A DNA stretch of 7,499 bases from Ghiorsea sp. (GTDB lineage: Bacteria > Pseudomonadota > Zetaproteobacteria > Mariprofundales > Mariprofundaceae), in assembly GCA_027019685.1 (NCBI GenBank), contig JALUWH010000255.1:1-7499 (forward strand). The letters are read 5' to 3'. Made by a program: the position numbers and the translations under genes. Shown here piece by piece: positions 1-6,356 of this stretch (position 1 is its first letter; the number at the start of each line of letters is the position of its first letter). Below the pieces are notes generated by a model. That model had not been told where the DNA came from and searched no databases. It saw only the letters and a program-made list of their open reading frames with translations.

Positions 1-600
1 ACTACGCGTAAATTGATGGTGGATGGCCCTGAAGATTGGGCGGGTAGTAGGATTCGTTTTTTAATTATCCGAGCTGCTGATGTGTGTACTTATGTGGAGC
101 AGGGTGCAGCAGACTTGGGTATATCAGGGCGTGACTTGCTGCTGGAACATAAACCGCATGTATATGAGCCTTTGGATTTAAAAATAGGCAAGTGCCGCCT
201 TTGTGTTTGTGGTCCTAAAGATGCCGTGGAGGCAGGTGAATCTTCAGTGGTTGGTGGGCGTATTCGTGTAGCAACCAAGTATGATACCATTGCTGAACAA
301 TACTATTTGGAGCAAGGTGTACATGCTGAAGTGATTCATTTGTACGGTTCTATGGAGCTTGCACCATTGGTGGGCATGGCGGATAGAATTGTTGATGTGG
401 TGGAGACGGGTAATACGCTTAAAGCCAATGGTTTAATAGAAGAAACGACTTTATTTGAGGTGTCTAGCCGCTTGATTGCCAATCCTGCAAGTTTTGTCAC
501 CAAGAAAAAACAAGTGCAAGCAGTGATTAATAAGTTGCGTGAAGCAGTGGAAGACAGAGAAAAATCGTTGGCTAAAAAAGATGTAGAGAGTATGAAGTGA
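1..600 (+). CDS. hisG: ATP phosphoribosyltransferase catalytic subunit, short form (5' end cut by window)
   Basis: HisG condenses ATP with PRPP to give phosphoribosyl-ATP, the committed first step of histidine synthesis in the cytoplasm. The reading frame is open from base 1, so the first 20-30 residues lie outside the window. The visible 199 residues include the substrate-binding stretch RAADVCTYVEQGAADLGISG and, at 355-420, the family signature ELAPLVGMADRIVDVVETGN plus TL, which forms the PRPP-binding loop. The protein ends about 60 residues after this loop, so it lacks the C-terminal ACT-like regulatory domain of long HisG. From family knowledge, short HisG works as a hetero-octamer with HisZ, which carries histidine feedback inhibition; hisZ is not in the window and is expected elsewhere. 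The TGA stop shares its last base with the hisD ATG, indicating translational coupling. Confidence 0.96.
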   Translation, partial: TTRKLMVDGPEDWAGSRIRFLIIRAADVCTYVEQGAADLGISGRDLLLEHKPHVYEPLDLKIGKCRLCVCGPKDAVEAGESSVVGGRIRVATKYDTIAEQYYLEQGVHAEVIHLYGSMELAPLVGMADRIVDVVETGNTLKANGLIEETTLFEVSSRLIANPASFVTKKKQVQAVINKLREAVEDREKSLAKKDVESMK

Positions 601-1901
601 TGAAGATTCAACGTATTTATGCAAATAGTGCAGACTACAAAGTACAATTGGATGCTTTGTTATCGCGTGAAACAGATACTGGTGCAGATGTACAAAATCT
701 TGTAGCGGATATTTTGCTGGATGTAAAACAGCGTGGTGATGCTGCGCTATGTGAATATACTACGAAATTTGATGGTTGGGGTTGTACGGCTGAAAACATG
801 GTGATTAGCCGTAAAACTATGGAAAAAGCATGGTTTGCTGTATCAGATATGGATAGGCAATCGCTACAATTGGCTGTAGATAGAATCAAAGCTTACCATG
901 AAAAACAAGTGCAAAAAGACTGGGATTATACCGATGATGCTGGTTTAACTTTGGGGCAAAAAATCACTGCTTTGGATAGCGTTGGTTTGTATGTGCCAGG
1001 TGGTAAAGCGGCTTACCCATCGTCAGTATTGATGAATGCTGTACCTGCACAAGTGGCAGGTGTTGAAAAAATTGTCATGGTCGTGCCAACACCTGCGGGT
1101 GAAATGAATGATTTGGTTTTGGCAGCAGCTTATGTGTCTGGTGTACAACAAGGTTTTGCAGTGGGTGGTGCGCAAGCCGTGGCAGCACTGGCTTATGGCA
1201 CCGAAACGATTCCTGCTGTAGATAAAATTGTGGGGCCAGGTAATAAATTTGTAGCGGCTGCCAAACGCCAAGTGTTTGGTACTTGTGGTATTGATATGAT
1301 TGCAGGCCCTTCAGAGATTGCTGTGGTGGCAGATGGTGGGCATCCTGAGTGGTTGGCAGCAGACTTTTTATCACAAGCTGAACACGATGAAGCAGCGCAA
1401 AGTATTTTTATTACTACGGATGAGGCTTTAGCGGATCAAGTGGAAGCTGCAATTGTGAAGCATTTAAGTGTGCTTGAACGAGCTGAAATTGCCAAAGCGT
1501 CTGTGGAAAATCACGGTGCTTTTATTATTGTGAATAGCTTGGATGAAGCAGCAGAAGCTGTGAATATGATTGCGCCAGAGCATTTGGAGTTGGCTTTGGA
1601 AGACCCAGATGCCATGCTGCCTAAAATTAAACATGCAGGTGCGATTTTCTTGGGTCATTTTGTGCCTGAGGCATTGGGTGATTATATGGCAGGGCCTAAT
1701 CATGTGTTGCCAACCAATCGTACAGCACGTTTTTCCAGCCCGCTGGGTGTTTATGATTTCCAAAAACGCAGTAGTGTGATTCGTTCAACGCCGCAGGGTG
1801 TGGCAGCGATTGGTGCAGAAGCAGCACATTTGGCACATCGTGAGGGTTTGCAATGTCATGCTTTGACGTTAGAGCTAAGGTTGAAGGATAAAGGGGAGTA
1901 G
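600..1901 (+). CDS. hisD: Histidinol dehydrogenase
   Basis: HisD carries out the last two steps of the pathway: zinc-dependent, NAD-linked oxidation of L-histidinol through the aldehyde to L-histidine. The 433-residue product is of normal family length. Visible motifs are the NAD-region segment LYVPGGKAAYPSSVLMNAVP (about 130-149), GPGNKFVAAAKRQVFG (212-227) and the signature IDMIAGPSE (231-239). By analogy with the E. coli enzyme, Q259, H262, D361 and H420 are the zinc ligands, and E327-H328 in APEHLE are the catalytic base pair; all are present. I chose ATG at 600 over an in-frame GTG at 597 because it gives a better distance (9 nt) from GAGAG at 586-590 and makes the typical TGATG stop/start overlap with hisG. 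It is followed 2 nt later by hisB. Confidence 0.98.
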   Translation: MKIQRIYANSADYKVQLDALLSRETDTGADVQNLVADILLDVKQRGDAALCEYTTKFDGWGCTAENMVISRKTMEKAWFAVSDMDRQSLQLAVDRIKAYHEKQVQKDWDYTDDAGLTLGQKITALDSVGLYVPGGKAAYPSSVLMNAVPAQVAGVEKIVMVVPTPAGEMNDLVLAAAYVSGVQQGFAVGGAQAVAALAYGTETIPAVDKIVGPGNKFVAAAKRQVFGTCGIDMIAGPSEIAVVADGGHPEWLAADFLSQAEHDEAAQSIFITTDEALADQVEAAIVKHLSVLERAEIAKASVENHGAFIIVNSLDEAAEAVNMIAPEHLELALEDPDAMLPKIKHAGAIFLGHFVPEALGDYMAGPNHVLPTNRTARFSSPLGVYDFQKRSSVIRSTPQGVAAIGAEAAHLAHREGLQCHALTLELRLKDKGE

Positions 1902-1903
1902 TT

Positions 1904-2491
1904 ATGGCTCGTAGTGCAAGTATTGAAAGAAATACCAAAGAAACACAGATTAAACTATCTATAAATTTAGATGGTACGGGTGTATGTGATCTCGATACAC
2001 CGATTCCTTTCTTAAACCATATGCTTGAGCAGATTTCACGTCATGGTTTGATTGATTTAAAGATTGATGCCAAAGGTGATATTGATATTGATGACCATCA
2101 TACGGTGGAAGATATTGGTATTTGCCTTGGTGAAGTGTTGCGCGAAGCCATTGGTGATAAAAAAGGTATTGTGCGTTATGGGAATGCTTATGTGCCCTTG
2201 GATGAGTCCTTATCTCGGGTAGTTCTTGATTTGTCAGGGCGCCCTGATTTGGAATACCATGTTGACTTCCCTAAAGAAATGATTGGTAACTTTGATGTTG
2301 ATTTATTCAAAGAGTTTTTCCAAGCTGTGGTGAATCATTCACGTATGAGTCTACATATTGATAACTTGCGGGGTGTTAATAATCACCACATTGCGGAGAC
2401 TGTCTTTAAAGCATTTGGTCGTGCTTTGCGTATGGCTGTTGAGGCTGATCCGCGCCAAAGTGGTATTCCAAGCACCAAAGGTACATTATAA
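1904..2491 (+). CDS. hisB: Imidazoleglycerol-phosphate dehydratase (monofunctional)
   Basis: This enzyme dehydrates imidazole-glycerol phosphate to imidazole-acetol phosphate, a manganese-dependent step. The 195-residue product consists only of the IGPD domain. It lacks the N-terminal histidinol-phosphatase domain fused to HisB in enteric bacteria, so histidinol-phosphate phosphatase must be encoded elsewhere. The two metal-binding family signatures are intact: DDHHTVED (63-70) and NNHHIAE (159-165). FLNHMLEQISRHG (36-48) and the C-terminal PSTKGTL are also typical. A strong Shine-Dalgarno, AAGGGGAG at 1891-1898, lies 5 nt before the ATG, overlapping the end of hisD. In many beta- and gammaproteobacteria hisC sits between hisD and hisB; here it is absent. 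Confidence 0.98.
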   Translation: MARSASIERNTKETQIKLSINLDGTGVCDLDTPIPFLNHMLEQISRHGLIDLKIDAKGDIDIDDHHTVEDIGICLGEVLREAIGDKKGIVRYGNAYVPLDESLSRVVLDLSGRPDLEYHVDFPKEMIGNFDVDLFKEFFQAVVNHSRMSLHIDNLRGVNNHHIAETVFKAFGRALRMAVEADPRQSGIPSTKGTL

Positions 2492-2494
2492 CCT

Positions 2495-3124
2495 ATGATT
2501 GGTTTGGTTGATTATGGCATGGGCAACCTGCATTCGGTTGCTAAGGCATTAGAAAAAGCAGGTGGTAAGGTAGAACTGGTGAATAGTGCTGAGGCAATCG
2601 CTAATTATGAGCGTATTGTATTGCCAGGCGTTGGTGCATTTCGTGACTGCATGCACACGCTTAAAGAGACAGGTATGGCTGATGCCATCAAAGAAGTCGT
2701 CAACAAAGGTACTCCTTTTTTGGGTATTTGTTTAGGTATGCAGGTGTTGATGACACGCTCGTATGAGTTTGGTGTGCATGCGGGATTAAACTTGATTGAA
2801 GGTGAGGTTAAAGCCTTTCCTGAAGACCATGTCACTCGGGGTTATAAAATACCGCATATGGGCTGGAATGATGTGGTGTTGCCACAGGGTGAGGCTCATC
2901 CCGTACTTCAAGGCATAAGCAAGTGTGATCAGGTATATTATGTGCATTCTTATTATTGTGCGCCGCGCAACCCAGATGATTTGTTAGCAGCATGTTCTTA
3001 TGGTGACTTTCCATTTGCATCTGTGATTGGCAGGGATAATGTGTTGGGTATGCAGTTTCATCCTGAAAAAAGTCAAAAGGTAGGCATGCAACTGTTGGAA
3101 GGTTTTATCAACTGGAAACCATAA
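2495..3124 (+). CDS. hisH: Imidazole glycerol phosphate synthase, glutaminase subunit
   Basis: HisH hydrolyses glutamine and channels ammonia to its partner HisF, which closes the imidazole ring and releases AICAR to purine synthesis. The 209-residue product is a class I glutamine amidotransferase. The nucleophile C79 sits in GICLGMQ, and H189 and E191 in QFHPEKS complete the triad. The N-terminus MIGLVDYGMGNLHSVAKAL is also typical. It starts 3 nt after hisB. The only SD-like element (AAAGG, 2477-2481) is 13 nt from the ATG, so translation probably depends on coupling to hisB. The partner hisF, which normally follows within one or two genes, is not downstream in this window; the next gene is fabI. 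No convincing terminator hairpin follows. Confidence 0.98.
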   Translation: MIGLVDYGMGNLHSVAKALEKAGGKVELVNSAEAIANYERIVLPGVGAFRDCMHTLKETGMADAIKEVVNKGTPFLGICLGMQVLMTRSYEFGVHAGLNLIEGEVKAFPEDHVTRGYKIPHMGWNDVVLPQGEAHPVLQGISKCDQVYYVHSYYCAPRNPDDLLAACSYGDFPFASVIGRDNVLGMQFHPEKSQKVGMQLLEGFINWKP

Positions 3125-3149
3125 TGCGTGTAAGATGCTAAAAAAAAAC

Positions 3150-3190
3150 TTGCTGTTAGTGTTCGTAAAAAAGTAAATAAGTAATACAAT
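3150..3190 (+). promoter_or_regulatory. Candidate promoter region for fabI (weak)
   Basis: The 84-nt hisH-fabI gap is very AT-rich, with a run of nine A at 3140-3148. Two sigma70-like pairings are possible. One is TTGCTG (3150-3155) with TAAATA (3174-3179), spacer 18. The other is TTCGTA (3162-3167) with TACAAT (3185-3190), spacer 17; it has the better -10 but would leave a leader of only about a dozen bases. Both have poor -35 boxes. The functional change from histidine to lipid synthesis makes a promoter here plausible, but neither pairing is strong and read-through from the his genes cannot be excluded. Confidence 0.3.
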
Positions 3191-3197
3191 ATGTTCA

Positions 3198-3203
3198 AAG
3201 GGG
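3198..3203 (+). promoter_or_regulatory. Ribosome binding site that decides the fabI start
   Basis: AAGGGG lies 5 nt before ATG 3209. An in-frame ATG at 3191 precedes this element and has no SD of its own, so it is unlikely to be used. Confidence 0.75.
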
Positions 3204-3208
3204 ACTCC

Positions 3209-3991
3209 ATGGGTATTCTTGAAGGAAAGAAAGGCTTAATTCTAGGTTTGGCCAATAATAAATCTATTGCTTGGGGTGTGGCACAAGCATGTCATAAGCA
3301 AGGTGCTGAACTTGGGTTTAACTACTTGGGTGAACAATTGGAAAAACGTGTTCGTCCATTGGCAGAACAAGTTGATGCAACTTTAATTGAGTCTATGGAT
3401 GTAGGCGATGATGCAGAAATGGATGCGTTTTTTGCTAAAGTTGAAGAGAAATGGGGTAAAATGGATTTCTTAATCCATTCGATTGCATTTGCCAATAAAG
3501 ATGCATTGCGTAACCCGTTTTCACAGGCTAGCCGTGAAGACTTTCAATTGGCGTTGGATATCTCTGCTTATTCCTTTATTGCTTGTGCACAACGTGCTGC
3601 GGGTATTATGAATGATGGTGGTAGCATGGTAACCATGACTTATTTGGGCGCAGAACGTGCTATTCCTGGTTATGGTATGATGGGTGTGGCAAAAGCAGCA
3701 CTCGAAGCGTCCACGCGTTATTTGGCGGATGATTTAGGGCATAGTCGTGGTATTCGTGTGAATGCTGTTTCAGCAGGTCCAATTCGTACATTGGCAGCAT
3801 CTGCAGTGGGTGACTTTAAAGCATTGATGGCGAAGAGTGCTCGTGGTTCTATGCTTGGTCGCAATGTGAGCCAAGAAGAAGTGGGTAATACAACTGCATA
3901 TTTGGTTTCTGATTTATCATCAGGTGTGTCAGGTGAAGTGCATTATGTGGATGCAGGCTTCCATGTTGGTGCAGGCGACCCAGGCGAATAA
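3209..3991 (+). CDS. fabI: Enoyl-[acyl-carrier-protein] reductase (NADH)
   Basis: FabI reduces the trans-2-enoyl-ACP double bond, the last step of each round of type II fatty acid elongation, in the cytoplasm. It is the family targeted by triclosan and isoniazid-like inhibitors. The 260-residue product is a short-chain dehydrogenase fold of the FabI subgroup. GLANNKSIAWGVAQACHKQG (13-32) is the divergent cofactor loop. Y145 and the catalytic Y155-x6-K162 correspond one-for-one to E. coli Y146, Y156 and K163. VNAVSAGPIRTLAAS (184-198) is the diagnostic substrate-loop motif. The C-terminus, VDAGFHVGAGDPGE, differs from the enteric end. ATG 3209 was chosen because MGILEGKKGL aligns with the usual FabI start and has AAGGGG 5 nt upstream. 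The context (his genes before, aroC after) is metabolic housekeeping with no visible functional link. Confidence 0.96.
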   Translation: MGILEGKKGLILGLANNKSIAWGVAQACHKQGAELGFNYLGEQLEKRVRPLAEQVDATLIESMDVGDDAEMDAFFAKVEEKWGKMDFLIHSIAFANKDALRNPFSQASREDFQLALDISAYSFIACAQRAAGIMNDGGSMVTMTYLGAERAIPGYGMMGVAKAALEASTRYLADDLGHSRGIRVNAVSAGPIRTLAASAVGDFKALMAKSARGSMLGRNVSQEEVGNTTAYLVSDLSSGVSGEVHYVDAGFHVGAGDPGE

Positions 3992-4146
3992 TGTTTACCT
4001 TATCTGCCTATCGCCCGCTAACTACGTTAGAAACGCGCACTTACAGTTGTAAGCTTGCTTATTCTGCCTTGCTAGCGGACAATGTTCAGGCAAGCTAAAT
4101 CATTATTGATGATGATGCTTTTGTATTTAAAGGGTTAGGATAAGAG
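3992..4146 (+). other. fabI-aroC spacer with small inverted repeats
   Basis: This 155-nt gap holds no coding sequence I can support. It has three small dyads: CTAAC/GTTAG (4018-4022/4026-4030, 3-nt loop); CTTACA/TGTAAG (4040-4045/4048-4053); and AGCTTGC/GCAAGCT (4052-4058/4090-4096, 31-nt loop). None is followed by a T-run, so none is a standard intrinsic terminator. A convincing -35/-10 pair for aroC is not apparent. AGGA at 4137-4140 is the aroC ribosome binding site. Confidence 0.4.
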
Positions 4147-5208
4147 ATGTCAGGTTCTAGTATTGGTCAAATATTTCGTGTAAGTACGGCTGGTGAATCT
4201 CACGGCAAGGCATTGGTTGCTATTGTTGAAGGTTGCCCTGCGGGTGTGGAATTATCTGAGTTAGACATTCAGCCTGATTTGGATAAACGTAAACCAGGGC
4301 AATCTAGGTATACAACCCAACGTCGTGAGGCTGATGAAGTTGAGATTTTATCGGGTGTGTTTGAAGGTAAAACCACAGGTTGCCCAATAGGTTTGTTGAT
4401 TCGTAATACAGATCAGCGCAGCAAAGATTATTCCGATATTAAAGATAAATTCCGCCCAGGTCATGCTGATTTTACATTTCATGAGAAATATGGCTTTAGA
4501 GACTATCGTGGTGGTGGACGTTCATCAGCGCGAGAAACTGCAATGCGTGTGGCAGCAGGTGCTGTAGCGCGTAAGTTCTTAGCAAGCTCTGGCGTAAGTA
4601 TTCGCGGCTGGGTTGATCAAATCGGTCCGATTAAGGTTGATGCAAACAACTTTTCTTTTGATGAAATTTATAATAATCCATTTTTTTCGCCAGATGCTGA
4701 TGCTGCGGTTCAAATGGCTAATTTTATGGATAAATTGCGAAAAACTGGAGACTCTATTGGTGCATCAGTCACGGTTGAGGCGAGCGGTGTACCTGCTGGT
4801 TTAGGTGAGCCTGTCTTTGATAGAATTGATGCTGATTTGGCGAAAGCTATGATGAGTATTCAAGCGGTGAAAGCTGTGGAAGTGGGTGATGGTTTTGCTT
4901 GTGTTGAAGCTCGTGGGTCTGAGTTTGGTGATGCTATTCGTAAAGATGGTTTCCAAAGTAACCATGCTGGTGGTGTCTTGGGTGGCATTACCAACGGTGA
5001 TGCCATTCATGTGCGTATGGGTTTAAAACCAACATCATCCATTTTGAAGCCGCGACCAACTATTGATATTCATGGCAATGAAACAGAGATTATTACCAAA
5101 GGCAGGCATGACCCATGTGTAGGTATTCGTGCAGTGCCTATTGCTGAGGCTATGCTTGCTTTAACACTTGCAGATCACTTGCTTAGACAACGCGCAAGCC
5201 AACTGTAG
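4147..5208 (+). CDS. aroC: Chorismate synthase
   Basis: AroC eliminates phosphate from 5-enolpyruvylshikimate-3-phosphate to give chorismate, the branch point to aromatic amino acids, folate and quinones. It needs reduced FMN. The 353-residue length is normal. The family signatures are present: GESHG (16-20) with conserved H19; RPGHAD with the second conserved histidine, H106; GGGRSSARETAMRVAAGAVA (122-141), an FMN/substrate-binding region; and near the C-terminus KGRHDPCVGIRAVPIAEAM. There is no flavin reductase domain, so it is the monofunctional bacterial type that relies on an external source of reduced flavin. ATG 4147 has AGGA 6 nt upstream, and the N-terminus SIGQIFRVSTAGESHG is canonical. 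A methyltransferase gene follows after 30 nt, possibly on the same mRNA. Confidence 0.98.
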   Translation: MSGSSIGQIFRVSTAGESHGKALVAIVEGCPAGVELSELDIQPDLDKRKPGQSRYTTQRREADEVEILSGVFEGKTTGCPIGLLIRNTDQRSKDYSDIKDKFRPGHADFTFHEKYGFRDYRGGGRSSARETAMRVAAGAVARKFLASSGVSIRGWVDQIGPIKVDANNFSFDEIYNNPFFSPDADAAVQMANFMDKLRKTGDSIGASVTVEASGVPAGLGEPVFDRIDADLAKAMMSIQAVKAVEVGDGFACVEARGSEFGDAIRKDGFQSNHAGGVLGGITNGDAIHVRMGLKPTSSILKPRPTIDIHGNETEIITKGRHDPCVGIRAVPIAEAMLALTLADHLLRQRASQL

Positions 5209-5228
5209 TATTGTTTTTTCAATTTGTT

Positions 5229-5233
5229 TGGAG
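5229..5233 (+). promoter_or_regulatory. Ribosome binding site that decides the methyltransferase start
   Basis: TGGAG, 5 nt before ATG 5239, supports this start over the in-frame TTG at 5224, which lies upstream of the SD. Confidence 0.7.
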
Positions 5234-5238
5234 TTACC

Positions 5239-6192
5239 ATGGATAATCCAGAGCAGTGTTTGATTTGTGATACAGATGTTCCTGCTTTATTTTCTGCAAA
5301 AGCAAGGCTTTCGGGGACTATAGTTTATGACTTACGAACTTGCCCAGCTTGCCAAGCCTCTTTTTTTACGCCTATTCCATCGTCTGATGCTTTGGCAGAA
5401 CATTATTCTAAAGATTATACTTTTTATAAAGGTGATAACTTTAAGGCGCAAGGGAAAGGTTCAGCTTTTGCTCGAAAACATCTTGCTCCGCGTTTAAATA
5501 AAGGGAAATTGTTGGATATTGGATGTGCCAGTGGTGATTTTTTAGCAGGTGTGCAACAAGGATCAGACTGGCAGGTATACGGTACGGACATAAACCCTGA
5601 GGTTGTTGCGTCAGTCAGAACAAAGTTGGGTTTAGATGTTAGGGCTGGTGAAATCGAAGATGTAGGTTTCGATGCAGGTTTTTTTGATGCGGTGCGTGTG
5701 CAAGATATTCTTGAACATGTACCACAACCGCTTACCTTTCTAAAGGAGTGTAGGCGCATTATTGATGATCATGGGACATTCTACTTATCTGTACCCAATG
5801 GGTTGGCAGATGCGCAGAATCTGATTGATTATTATACCCAATACGAGTCGCCTGCATTCAGTGGTGCTGGGCATATATACTTTTTTTCAATAGACAGCTT
5901 AACACTACTTTTTGATCAAGCAGGCTTTCGTATTGAGAAAGCATATAGTTATAATTTCAAAAAAGGTTTGCGTAGCTTATCAAAGCTTCCAAAAAGCAAA
6001 CATTGGAAACGTGACTTAACGCCGCCAGTAGTTCAGCAAAATAAGAGTCCGCATACAGAGGTACAAACGCATAAGCAAAAACAGCGGTCTGCAGCATATT
6101 ATGATTTTCAGTTTATGAAAGATGAGTTATTTAAGCTTCCTGGGGTTCATCAATATGCACAAGATTTCTCCTTTGTTTTAAAACCCAAGTAG
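5239..6192 (+). CDS. Class I SAM-dependent methyltransferase with N-terminal zinc-ribbon-like module
   Basis: This 317-residue soluble protein has a recognisable fold but no assignable substrate. Residues 7-38 hold two CxxC pairs (C7, C10, C35, C38), expected to bind zinc. Residues about 88-230 form a Rossmann methyltransferase domain: motif I LLDIGCASGDFL (91-102), acidic D117 in GTDINPE for the SAM ribose, the post-motif segment VQDILEHVPQPLTFLKECRR (154-173), and HIYFFSIDSLTLLFDQAGF (212-230), typical of the Methyltransf_23-like group. Residues 250-285 are a polar Lys/Gln-rich linker, followed by a C-terminal segment that could be a small separate unit. No signal peptide or membrane segment is visible. 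Family relatives often modify sugars or other small molecules, frequently within polysaccharide clusters, but no such genes flank this one. It lies 30 nt after aroC and may be its co-transcribed partner. Confidence 0.85.
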   Translation: MDNPEQCLICDTDVPALFSAKARLSGTIVYDLRTCPACQASFFTPIPSSDALAEHYSKDYTFYKGDNFKAQGKGSAFARKHLAPRLNKGKLLDIGCASGDFLAGVQQGSDWQVYGTDINPEVVASVRTKLGLDVRAGEIEDVGFDAGFFDAVRVQDILEHVPQPLTFLKECRRIIDDHGTFYLSVPNGLADAQNLIDYYTQYESPAFSGAGHIYFFSIDSLTLLFDQAGFRIEKAYSYNFKKGLRSLSKLPKSKHWKRDLTPPVVQQNKSPHTEVQTHKQKQRSAAYYDFQFMKDELFKLPGVHQYAQDFSFVLKPK

Positions 6193-6244
6193 CACATTTG
6201 GATGGAGGGTCTTGATAGCATTGACTTTAGCTAGAGATTACTTA

Positions 6245-6271
6245 TGCTGCCGCACGCTGCAATGTGCAGTG
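6245..6271 (+). promoter_or_regulatory. Candidate S6:S18-binding leader motif (CCG bulge)
   Basis: The RNA can fold as stem P1 TGCTG/CAGTG (6245-6249/6267-6271, two G·U pairs), a bulged CCG (6250-6252), and hairpin P2 CACG/TGTG (6253-6256/6263-6266) with a 6-nt loop. A CCG trinucleotide in a bulge flanked by a stem and a hairpin is the published description of the motif by which the S6:S18 dimer represses its own operon, mimicking its 16S rRNA site. It lies 86 nt before rpsF, in the 5' leader where such motifs occur. P2 is short and partly wobble. A competing hairpin CTGCA/TGCAG (6257-6261/6265-6269) would break it. The fold was drawn by eye, without an energy calculation. Confidence 0.6.
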
Positions 6272-6285
6272 AAACTAAAATAACC

Positions 6286-6320
6286 TTGCTCTGAACGCGC
6301 CTAAAAATGTTTCGGAGCAA
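6286..6320 (+). promoter_or_regulatory. 10-bp hairpin in the rpsF leader
   Basis: TTGCTCTGAA (6286-6295) pairs with TTCGGAGCAA (6311-6320), ten base pairs including one G·U, closing a 15-nt loop. No T-run follows, so it is not an intrinsic terminator. Its position between the CCG-bulge motif and the rpsF ribosome binding site suggests a role in leader folding. Part of the loop (CGCGCCT, 6296-6302) could pair imperfectly with AGGAGCGC at 6348-6355, which covers the SD. Confidence 0.5.
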
Positions 6321-6321
6321 C

Positions 6322-6339
6322 GATTATCGAATGATAATC
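6322..6339 (+). promoter_or_regulatory. Perfect 7-bp inverted repeat just upstream of the rpsF ribosome binding site
   Basis: GATTATC (6322-6328) and GATAATC (6333-6339) are exact reverse complements around the 4-nt loop GAAT. The hairpin ends 5 nt before the purine-rich SD AAGAGGAG (6345-6352). The right arm also lies in AATGATAATCAT (6330-6341), which matches the centre of the Fur-box consensus. Whether it acts as RNA, as DNA or not at all is unknown. Confidence 0.45.
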
Positions 6340-6356
6340 ATGCCAAGAGGAGCGCT

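Noticed and set aside
1023..1374. Antisense reading frames across hisD
   Set aside because: They overlap a fully conserved gene, have no ribosome binding sites, and their products are His/Gln/Leu-rich shadow translations.
3125..3160. Intrinsic terminator after hisH
   Set aside because: There is a run of nine A at 3140-3148 but no GC-rich hairpin with a T-run on the + strand.
3191..3208. Upstream ATG 3191 as the fabI start
   Set aside because: The SD AAGGGG lies between the two ATGs, and the six extra residues are not part of the usual FabI N-terminus.
3992..4146. tRNA or small RNA gene in the fabI-aroC spacer
   Set aside because: The small stems do not form a cloverleaf, there is no T-arm GGTTCGA-like sequence, and no terminator follows.
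6202..6234. 10-codon upstream ORF, ATG 6202 to TAG 6234
   Set aside because: Too short, no ribosome binding site, and no recognisable leader-peptide composition.
6212..6247. Promoter for rpsF using TTGATA (6212-6217) or TTGACT (6221-6226) as -35
   Set aside because: No acceptable -10 lies at 16-18 nt from either box, and the second would place the -10 inside the CCG-bulge motif that must be transcribed.
6244..6294. Possible 16-codon upstream ORF (ATG 6244 to TGA 6294) in the rpsF leader
   Set aside because: It has no good Shine-Dalgarno, and it coincides with the structured leader motif, which explains the sequence better.
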